DNA of 46,079 bases from Actinomycetota bacterium. GTDB lineage: Bacteria; Actinomycetota; Actinomycetes; Streptosporangiales; Streptosporangiaceae. The stretch spans positions 1 through 46,079 of the forward strand of contig JAFAYQ010000039.1 in assembly GCA_019240215.1 (NCBI GenBank), given 5' to 3'. The notes beneath the pieces were generated by a model. That model was given only the letters and a program-made list of their open reading frames with translations, was not told the DNA's origin and searched no databases. The position numbers and the translations under genes are program-made. This document shows, piece by piece, positions 40,623 to 46,079 of this stretch (positions within the stretch are counted from its first letter, which is position 1; every line of letters starts with the position of its first letter).

Positions 40623-40690
40623 CATTTTGAGCGGTAGGTTCCGGTGGGGACTTTTCGGTGTCATGGTCTGGCCTGGAGATGATGGGGCAC

Positions 40691-41617
40691 ATGAACGCGA
40701 GCCGCCGGGCGGTGCTGGCGGGTTTGACGGGGCTGACGGCCGCGGCGCTGGCCGGCTGCGGGTCGGGCGGGAGCCTGGCCAGTGGCGGTCAGACCGCCGC
40801 CGATCCGGCGCCGGGGGTCAGCGGGACCGGGCTGGCCAGTCCGGCCGCCCCCGTGACTTCGGCGGCGGCCACCCCCAGCGCGGCGGCGTCCAGCCCGGCC
40901 GCGGGGCCGGCGCTGAGCCGGGACGCCGTGGTGGCCCGGTACGGCCAGCTCACCCCGCGAACCTGGGGCTTCGGCGGGCCCGGGGTGGTGCGCGACCTGG
41001 GGACCAGGCGGCGGGTGATCGCGCTGACGTTCGACGCCTGCGGCGGCCCGGGCGGCAGCGAGTACGACGCGGCCCTGATCGCCTTCCTGCGCCGCCGGGA
41101 GGTGCCGGCCACGCTGTTCCTGAACTCCCGCTGGATCGATGAGAACCCGGCCACCTTCCGGCAGCTGCGCCGCGAGCCGCTGTTCGAGCTGGCCAACCAC
41201 GGCACCCGGCACCTGCCGCTGTCGGTCACCGGGCGGTCCGCCTACGGCATCGGCGGCACCCGCAACGCGGGCGAGGTCTACGACGAGGTCGCCGCCAACC
41301 AGGTCAAGCTCACCCGGCTGCTGGGCACGCCGCCGCGGTTCTTCCGGGCCGGCACCGCGTTCTCCGACGACGTGGCCGACCGGATCGTCACCGCGATGGG
41401 CGACCAGCTGGTCACGTTCTCGGTCAACGGTGACGGCGGCGCCACCTTCACCCCCGAGCAGGTCCGGGTGACGGTGGCGGCCGCCCCGGCCGGCTCGATC
41501 GTGCTCTGCCACATGAACCACCCCCGCGGCGGCACCGCGGCCGGCATCGCCGCCGCCGTCCCCCAGCTGCAGGCGGCTGGGTACCGGTTCACCCGCCTGT
41601 CCGACGGGTTGGCTTGA
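40691..41617 (+). CDS. Lipoprotein polysaccharide deacetylase (NodB domain)
   Basis: ATG 40691 gives 308 residues; in-frame ATGs at 40679 and 40682 lie a few codons upstream and are alternatives. A lipoprotein signal ends in LAGC, preceded by twin Arg (NASRRAVLAGLTG). A Ser/Ala/Pro-rich linker follows, then the NodB domain: VIALTFDACGG (general base and metal Asp), ELANHGTRHLPL (metal His pair), FFRAGTAF and a C-terminal IVLCHMNHP with the catalytic His. It should remove acetyl groups from peptidoglycan or another surface glycan. The second Asp of the usual TFDD is Ala. Confidence 0.9.
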   Translation: MNASRRAVLAGLTGLTAAALAGCGSGGSLASGGQTAADPAPGVSGTGLASPAAPVTSAAATPSAAASSPAAGPALSRDAVVARYGQLTPRTWGFGGPGVVRDLGTRRRVIALTFDACGGPGGSEYDAALIAFLRRREVPATLFLNSRWIDENPATFRQLRREPLFELANHGTRHLPLSVTGRSAYGIGGTRNAGEVYDEVAANQVKLTRLLGTPPRFFRAGTAFSDDVADRIVTAMGDQLVTFSVNGDGGATFTPEQVRVTVAAAPAGSIVLCHMNHPRGGTAAGIAAAVPQLQAAGYRFTRLSDGLA

Positions 41618-41645
41618 GGCCGTAACAGCTTGAGACGATAGGGCC

Positions 41646-42533
41646 ATGGCTGAGTCTGGTGTGGTGCGGGCCGGGGTCCTCGACGTGGCGTTCGAGCGGT
41701 ACGGGACGGCCGGCGGGTGGCCGGTGGTGCTGCTGCACGGCTTCCCGCAGGACGTGCGCTGCTACCGCGAGGTCGGGCCGGTGCTGGCGGCGGCCGGGGC
41801 CGACGTGGTGGTGCCGTACCTGCGCGGCTACGGCCCGACCCGGTTCGTCAGCGGCGGCACCGTCCGCTCCGGCCAGCAGGCGGCGCTGGCCCACGACCTG
41901 CGGGAGCTGATCGCCGCGCTCGGGCTGGCGGGCCCGGTGGTGGGCGGGTTCGACTGGGGTGGCCGGGCCGCCTGCCTGGTCAGCGCGCTGTGGCCGGACC
42001 AGGTGGCCGGGCTGGTGACGGTGTCGGGCTACAACGTGCAGAACATCCCGGCGTCCGGCCAGCCGCTCGCGCCGGAGGACGAGCGCAAGCTCTGGTACCA
42101 GTACTACCTGCACAACGAGCGGGGCCGGGCGGGCCTGGCCGCCCACCGGGCCGACTACACCCGGCTGCTGTGGCACGAGTGGTCGCCGAACTGGGCGTTC
42201 AGCGAGGCGGAGTTCGCGGCCACGGCCCCGTCGTTCGACAACCCCGACTTCGTCGACGTGGTGGTGCATTCCTACCGGCACCGGTTCGGGTTCGCCGACG
42301 GCGATCCGGCCTATGAGCCAACCGAGAAGGCGATCGAAAGCCAGCCGCAGATCACCGTGCCGGCCGTGATACTGGACCCCACCCAGGACACCCTTTATTC
42401 TGGGGATTCACGCGCCGAACACGAGGCACACTTCCCCAACCTGGTCGAACTGCGATCGGTCGAGGCCGGGCACAACCTGCCGCAGGAGGCGCCCGCCGAA
42501 TTCGCGGCCGCGGTGCTCCGGCTGCGGCCATAA
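41646..42533 (+). CDS. Alpha/beta hydrolase, epoxide hydrolase/dehalogenase-like
   Basis: The product has 295 residues. VVLLHGFPQDVRCYREVGPVL carries the HGFP oxyanion motif, Asp103 in VGGFDWGGRAAC is the nucleophile, and DPTQDTLYSG and AGHNLPQEAP supply the acid and His. The lid segment LWHEWSPNWAFSEAEF is typical of the soluble epoxide hydrolase group. It follows the deacetylase gene by 28 bases. Its last 126 bases are antisense to the end of the glycosidase gene. Confidence 0.92.
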   Translation: MAESGVVRAGVLDVAFERYGTAGGWPVVLLHGFPQDVRCYREVGPVLAAAGADVVVPYLRGYGPTRFVSGGTVRSGQQAALAHDLRELIAALGLAGPVVGGFDWGGRAACLVSALWPDQVAGLVTVSGYNVQNIPASGQPLAPEDERKLWYQYYLHNERGRAGLAAHRADYTRLLWHEWSPNWAFSEAEFAATAPSFDNPDFVDVVVHSYRHRFGFADGDPAYEPTEKAIESQPQITVPAVILDPTQDTLYSGDSRAEHEAHFPNLVELRSVEAGHNLPQEAPAEFAAAVLRLRP

Positions 42534-43877
42534 AGCGCCGGGCTGGCCGGCGGCCAGCCAGTCGAGGGTGACGGCGGCGGTCCAGGACTGCTGGGCGGAA
42601 CCCAGTTGCTCGCCGGTGAACGGCTCGAAGTACTCGCCGAACTGGCCGGCCGCGATCTGGGTCAGGGAGTCGGTGCGGAGCTGATCGGCCCGGGCGACCT
42701 CGCCCAGCTGGCGCAGCGACTGCTCCAGCAGCCAGGTGATGACCGGCCAGACCGGGCCGCGCCAGTAGTTGCGGGGCTGGAAGGCGGGCTCGGCCGGGGA
42801 GGTGCTCGGCAGCAGCGGCCAGCGCAGCCGGGGGTCGTCTGCGAAGGCGGTGGAGTCGAGCACCCGGAGCTGAGCGGCGCGCTGGCCGGGGTCGGCGGTG
42901 CGGGCGAACAGCGGGGCGAAGCCGGCGAACGTCTGGACCCGGATGTCTTCGCCGGTGCGGACGTCGTACTCAAAGGCGAGGCCCGCCTCGGAGTCGAAGC
43001 GCCGGGTCAGGGCGGCCCGGCCGCGGTCGTGCCAGGCGGCCAGCTGGTCCCGGGTGGCCTGGTCGGCTCCGGCGGCGTCGGCCAGGTCGAGCAGGGCGGC
43101 GTTGGCGGCGACCAGGACCGCGGTGAAGAACACGTCCTTGATCAGGAACGGGTACTCGCGGTAGATCACGGCGTCGTCGTAGCGGTACCGGCGCAGCAGG
43201 CCGACCAGGTACAGGAACCGGTCGTAGTCCCAGTTGGTGGGGCGCTGGGACGGGTCCGGAACCTCGTTGACGTCCAGCCGGGTGTAGGGGCCCGGCTTGG
43301 CCACCGTGATGCGCTGCAGGGCCCGGTCCCAGCGTGGGGAGTTGTCGGTCCCTTCCCACGGGTGGTAGGTCGTGACCAGGCCCGACCCCTCGGGGTCGCG
43401 CTCGGTGGCCAGGTAGCGGTGCCAGTGCACCAGCTTGGGGTACAGGGCCTGCAGGCGGGCGCGGATCGCGGGCTGCTGGCCGGGCGGGGTGAGCTGCCAG
43501 ATCCGCTGCAGCGCGAGCGCGTGCACCGGGGGCTGGCAGATGCCGGTGGTCCGGATCGGCGGGGCGGGCGCGGCCGGGGAGACCGCGGTGTTCCACCACT
43601 CGGGGCCGGGGAAATAGGCCGTTCCGGGGCCGCCCCGGAACACGATGTGGGGCACCAGGCCGGTCGCCCACTGGGCGGCGAACAGCTGCTCGAGCTCGGC
43701 GATCGCCCGGCCGGCGTCCAGGTGGGCCCAGCCGATCGCGATGAACGCGCTGTCCCAGCTCCACTGGTGCGGGTACAGGCGGGGGGCCGCCTTGGTCCAG
43801 CTGCCCTGGTCGTTGGTGTGCAGCACGGCGGCAGCCTGGTCAAACAGGGTCACCTGGGAGCGGGCGGTCACGATCAT
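42408..43877 (-). CDS. GH63/MGH1-like glycoside hydrolase
   Basis: ATG 43877 gives 489 residues with an (alpha/alpha)6 barrel pattern. Signatures are LYPHQWSWDSAFIAIGWAHLD, GLVPHIVF, YHPWEGTDNSPRWD, YRGPVWPVITWLLEQ-like YWRGPVWPVITW, and EYFEPFTGEQLGSAQQSWTAA, as in mannosylglycerate hydrolase and GH63 relatives. The Asp of WSWDS and the Glu of EYFEP are likely catalytic or binding acids. No signal peptide is seen, so an intracellular glucoside or mannoside is likely. The last ~40 residues are encoded antisense to the neighbouring hydrolase and are probably run-on. Confidence 0.9.
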   Translation of the reverse strand: MIVTARSQVTLFDQAAAVLHTNDQGSWTKAAPRLYPHQWSWDSAFIAIGWAHLDAGRAIAELEQLFAAQWATGLVPHIVFRGGPGTAYFPGPEWWNTAVSPAAPAPPIRTTGICQPPVHALALQRIWQLTPPGQQPAIRARLQALYPKLVHWHRYLATERDPEGSGLVTTYHPWEGTDNSPRWDRALQRITVAKPGPYTRLDVNEVPDPSQRPTNWDYDRFLYLVGLLRRYRYDDAVIYREYPFLIKDVFFTAVLVAANAALLDLADAAGADQATRDQLAAWHDRGRAALTRRFDSEAGLAFEYDVRTGEDIRVQTFAGFAPLFARTADPGQRAAQLRVLDSTAFADDPRLRWPLLPSTSPAEPAFQPRNYWRGPVWPVITWLLEQSLRQLGEVARADQLRTDSLTQIAAGQFGEYFEPFTGEQLGSAQQSWTAAVTLDWLAAGQPGALWPQPEHRGREFGGRLLRQVVPGLDRSQFDQVGEVCLVFGA

Positions 43878-43944
43878 CGAAGGTACCGGTCGGGAGCTGG
43901 CAAAGTGATCAGGTACAGGCTCGACACGATGGTGAGAGGCGACC

Positions 43945-44310
43945 ATGGCGGCAAACGCGGCGGCGGGGGCGGGCGAAGGCCGGAACGAAGGTCCGGTCTA
44001 CGCGCTCAACCTGTTCGACCTGGCCGACAACGACGAGTACCTGGCCTACTCGCGGCGGTCGGCCCGGGAGGTGGCGGCCCACGGGGGGCGGGTGGTGGCC
44101 CTGGGCCGGTTCTGGGAGTCGGTCACCGGCGACGTGGCCCCGCGGCAGGTGATGGTGCTGGTCGAGTGGGACTCGCGGGCGGCGTTCGACAGTTACCGGG
44201 ACGACCCGGCCCTCGCCGACCTGCACCCGCACCGGGAGGACGGCACCTCGGGGTACGTGTGGCACCTGTTCGACCGGCTCGACGACCTGCGCGGTCTGCT
44301 GCTCAGGTAG
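43945..44310 (+). CDS. DUF1330-family protein
   Basis: The product has 121 residues, with GAGAGG before ATG 43945. After a flexible Ala/Gly start it has the ferredoxin-like dimer pattern of DUF1330/NIPSNAP proteins: VYALNLFDLADNDEYLAYSRRSAREVAAHGGRVVALGRFWESV and VMVLVEWDSRAAFDSYRDDP. The family function is not established. It is divergent from the glycosidase gene and ends 5 bases before the convergent SDR gene. Confidence 0.85.
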   Translation: MAANAAAGAGEGRNEGPVYALNLFDLADNDEYLAYSRRSAREVAAHGGRVVALGRFWESVTGDVAPRQVMVLVEWDSRAAFDSYRDDPALADLHPHREDGTSGYVWHLFDRLDDLRGLLLR

Positions 44311-44315
44311 GCGGG

Positions 44316-45086
44316 CTACCAGTCGAGCGGGGCGGCCAGGTAGGGGGCGTCCTCGGGGGCGGCCTTGCGGGCGGCCAGCGCGCTCCGGGCCGATTCGCCG
44401 ACCGGGAGACGGAAGAGGGCTTTAGGGCCCTGGTCCACCGTCTCGGCCACGGCCGCGGCGACCTCCTCGGAGGTGATCGGGGCGGAGCGGAAGCCGCCGA
44501 TCTTGCCGAGCAGCGGGCGGTAGGGGCTGTCGTCCTCCAGGTAGAGCTGGGCCCGTCCGGCGCCGCCGGAGGCCACCGCGCCGGGCTGCAGCACATGGAC
44601 GGAGATGCCGAACGGGGCCGTCTCGATGGCCAGCGTCTCGGCCAGCGCTTCCAGCGCCCACTTGCTGGCCCCGTAGGCGCCGACCAGCGGGACGACCAGC
44701 CGCCCCTGGATGCTGGAGACGAAGATCAGCTGGCCCGAACCCTGGGCCCGCATGACCGGCAGCACCGCCTGGGCGACCCGGAGCGAGCCGAGGGTGTTCA
44801 GCTCGATGAGCTGCCGCACCGCGTCCAGCGGGACCGTCTCGACCGGGGCCCTTACCGTCGCGCCGGCGTTGCTGACCAGCACGTCGACCGGGCCGGCGGC
44901 CGCGATCGCGGCGTCGACCGAGGACTGGTCGGTGACGTCGAGGGTGAGGCGCTGGGCGGCCGGGACGTCGGCCAGGGCGGCGACGTCGCGGGCGGTGGCG
45001 ATGACGTGGTGACCGCGCTCAGCCAGGGCGAAGGCGGTGGCCCGGCCGATGCCGCGGGACGCGCCGGTGATGAGGATGCGAGACAT
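44316..45086 (-). CDS. Classical short-chain dehydrogenase/reductase
   Basis: The product has 256 residues, with AAGGACC before ATG 45086. The NAD(P) motif TGASRGIG is at residues 7-14, NAG near 83, the catalytic Ser in VSSIQG and YGASK (Tyr and Lys) in the expected place, followed by the PGAV segment. The substrate is unknown. Its promoter carries the same 19-base imperfect palindrome as that of the nearby TetR gene, so TetR control is likely. Confidence 0.94.
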   Translation of the reverse strand: MSRILITGASRGIGRATAFALAERGHHVIATARDVAALADVPAAQRLTLDVTDQSSVDAAIAAAGPVDVLVSNAGATVRAPVETVPLDAVRQLIELNTLGSLRVAQAVLPVMRAQGSGQLIFVSSIQGRLVVPLVGAYGASKWALEALAETLAIETAPFGISVHVLQPGAVASGGAGRAQLYLEDDSPYRPLLGKIGGFRSAPITSEEVAAAVAETVDQGPKALFRLPVGESARSALAARKAAPEDAPYLAAPLDW

Positions 45087-45110
45087 GGGGTAGGTCCTTT
45101 CTCAAGGCTA

Positions 45111-45129
45111 ATGTATGACGTAAGACATA
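45111..45129 (-). promoter_or_regulatory. TetR operator candidate upstream of the SDR gene
   Basis: ATGTATGACGTAAGACATA is an imperfect palindrome (ATGT...ACAT) 24 bases before the SDR start. It matches the sequence at 45875-45893 in both arms and in length. Confidence 0.65.
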
Positions 45130-45214
45130 GCCAAGAGGGAAGGTTAAGGTGGGGTGGAGGGTGAGCCGGCAATGTGGCGGGCCCGTCGCGGCGGCGGCGG
45201 CTTGCGCTTGCGCG

Positions 45215-45853
45215 TTAGCGGCTGCGGCGGGTAGGAGCCTTGGGGGTGAGGGTGACGGCCTGGGTGGACAGGACGTTGCGTATTGCGTCGAAGGGGGCGG
45301 GAGTGCGGAGGGCGCGGGAGGTGATGAGGGCGCCTTCGACGGCGGCGATAACGGCGTCGGCCAGTTGGCGGGCGGGCGCCGGGTCGAGGCCGAGATCGAC
45401 CAGGTGGAAGGCCAGGCGGTCGATCATGGCGGCGAAGGCGCGGCGCCCGGTCGCGGCCAGGTCGGCGGCTTGCTTGGCGGACTGGCCGGTGGACTGGTCG
45501 GCGGCGACGCCGGCGGCCTCGGTGATCAGCGGGGCAACGCCGCAGCCGCGCGAGTAGTCGCTGGCCAGCATGCCGTCGCGGGCCAGGTCAACGTAGGCCT
45601 CGATCAGGCCGGCGGGTGAATCGGCCCGTTCGGCGGCGTGGTCGATGTGCTGCACCTGCTGATGGGCGTGGGCCTCGGCCGCTTCGATGGTCAGCTGGGC
45701 CTTGCCGCCGGGGAAGTGGAAGTAGACCGAGCCGCGGGGAGCCTGGCTGCGCTCGAGGACGTCCGAGATCGCAGTCGCGTGGTAGCCGCGCTCGCGGATC
45801 AGCTGCTGGGCGGCTTCCACCATGCGGTGCTTCGCATCCGACCGCTGAGCCAT
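45215..45853 (-). CDS. TetR-family regulator, LmrA/YxaF type
   Basis: The product has 212 residues. HTH: KHRMVEAAQQLIRERGYHATAISDVLERSQAPRGSVYFHFPGGKAQLTIEA, with the APRGSVYFHFPGGK signature of the LmrA/YxaF group. The C-terminal domain has SRGCGVAPLITEAAG and AVIAAVEGALITSRALR. It ends in a basic tail. It lies upstream of the SDR on the same strand. Both genes have ATGTATG...ACATA palindromes, so it probably represses itself and the SDR. Confidence 0.93.
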   Translation of the reverse strand: MAQRSDAKHRMVEAAQQLIRERGYHATAISDVLERSQAPRGSVYFHFPGGKAQLTIEAAEAHAHQQVQHIDHAAERADSPAGLIEAYVDLARDGMLASDYSRGCGVAPLITEAAGVAADQSTGQSAKQAADLAATGRRAFAAMIDRLAFHLVDLGLDPAPARQLADAVIAAVEGALITSRALRTPAPFDAIRNVLSTQAVTLTPKAPTRRSR

Positions 45854-45874
45854 GCCCTCTCCAAACCCTTAAGG

Positions 45875-45893
45875 ATGTATGTCAGCCTACATA
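45875..45893 (-). promoter_or_regulatory. TetR operator candidate upstream of its own gene
   Basis: ATGTATGTCAGCCTACATA lies 22 bases before the TetR start codon and pairs as ATGTA...TACAT. It is the partner of the site before the SDR gene. Confidence 0.65.
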
Positions 45894-45957
45894 TTAACGC
45901 TCTTCTGGAGGGGTGAGCTGGCGGCTGGTGCGTCAGACATCCCAGGGGCTTAGCGTG

Positions 45958-46079
45958 TCAAGCGGCTAGTTGCTGGCGGTGGCCCCAGGCGGTGTTTTCG
46001 TTGTAGGGGGTGCGGGTTTTGAGGCAGCCGTGCAGAATGCCGACGAGCCTGTTCGCGAGCCGTCGCAGGGCGTCGTTGT
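45958..46079 (-). mobile_element. IS110-family transposase, C-terminal end
   Basis: The frame enters from the window edge and ends at a TGA at 45958. It reads NDALRRLANRLVGILHGCL, then KTRTPYNENTAWGHRQQLAA. The NRLVGILHGCL and TPY.E.TAW strings are the usual end of IS110 transposases (Transposase_20 domain), which use a serine/DEDD pair not visible here. IS110 elements lack long terminal repeats, so the exact right end is not seen; it should lie within the next few dozen bases, before about 45900. Confidence 0.85.

Noticed and set aside
1..46079. CRISPR arrays, rRNA genes, complete tRNAs, replication origin
   Set aside because: No regularly spaced direct repeats with variable spacers, rRNA-like sequence, full cloverleaf or DnaA-box cluster was found on reading both strands. 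The tandem arrays present are short and lack spacers.

Overview
The window is high-GC DNA (about 70 percent G+C, nearly every third codon position G or C, many GTG starts). Its gene families point to a filamentous actinomycete: a WhiJ-like XRE/DUF397 pair, DUF2795, an Rv1733c-like membrane protein, many TetR/MarR/AraC regulators and many secreted hydrolases. I cannot name the genus. It reads as ordinary accessory chromosome with scars of mobility at both edges: a 3' half of a tRNA-Arg(UCU) on the left (probable attachment-site remnant) and the end of an IS110-family transposase on the right.

Layout. 1-2.1 kb: tRNA scar, a decayed TPR-protein tail, then a minus-strand run of a small orphan, an aldo/keto reductase and a DUF2795 protein. 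2.4-4.2 kb: a YbdK-type carboxylate-amine ligase whose reading frame runs on antisense through a convergent gene. 4.3-16 kb: an exported set (S53 peptidase, phospholipase D-like protein, small unknown secreted protein, S1 peptidase). The first two diverge and share a C-terminal module; the last two share a 79-bp upstream block. Embedded here is a minus-strand cluster with an Rv1733c-like protein, a metallo-beta-lactamase-fold hydrolase and a hicAB locus whose antitoxin is frameshifted. 16-20 kb: alanine dehydrogenase with a divergent AsnC-type regulator, then a NimR/NimT-like AraC-MFS pair. 20-23 kb: a metal-ion block with a GDT1-type transporter, a strongly structured intergenic leader, an MntP-type exporter and a translationally coupled, binding-site-variant Nramp protein. 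23-27.5 kb: a TetR/NmrA divergon, then a GMC oxidoreductase and a VOC protein. 27.5-30.4 kb: XRE, DUF397 (58 aa) and methyltransferase genes in series, with a divergent class III cyclase-like gene. 30.5-36 kb: aldo/keto reductase divergent from larE-larB-larC-larA plus a 114-aa orphan; this is a full nickel-pincer-nucleotide pathway with its user enzyme, and LarC carries a repeat-encoded Gly/His extension. 36-37.5 kb: a hydrolase-marR operon behind two perfect palindromes. 37.5-40.6 kb: a subtilase and an alpha/beta hydrolase in tandem. 40.7-45.9 kb: lipoprotein polysaccharide deacetylase, alpha/beta hydrolase, GH63/MGH-like glycosidase, DUF1330 protein, and an SDR and TetR pair with matching palindromes.

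The best candidates for new biology are the Mn2+/metal block with its leader, the repeat-extended LarC and its orphan partner gene, the shared promoter block of two secreted proteins, and the subtilase/hydrolase tandem. Family assignments come from motif recognition in translated sequence; no database search was run.
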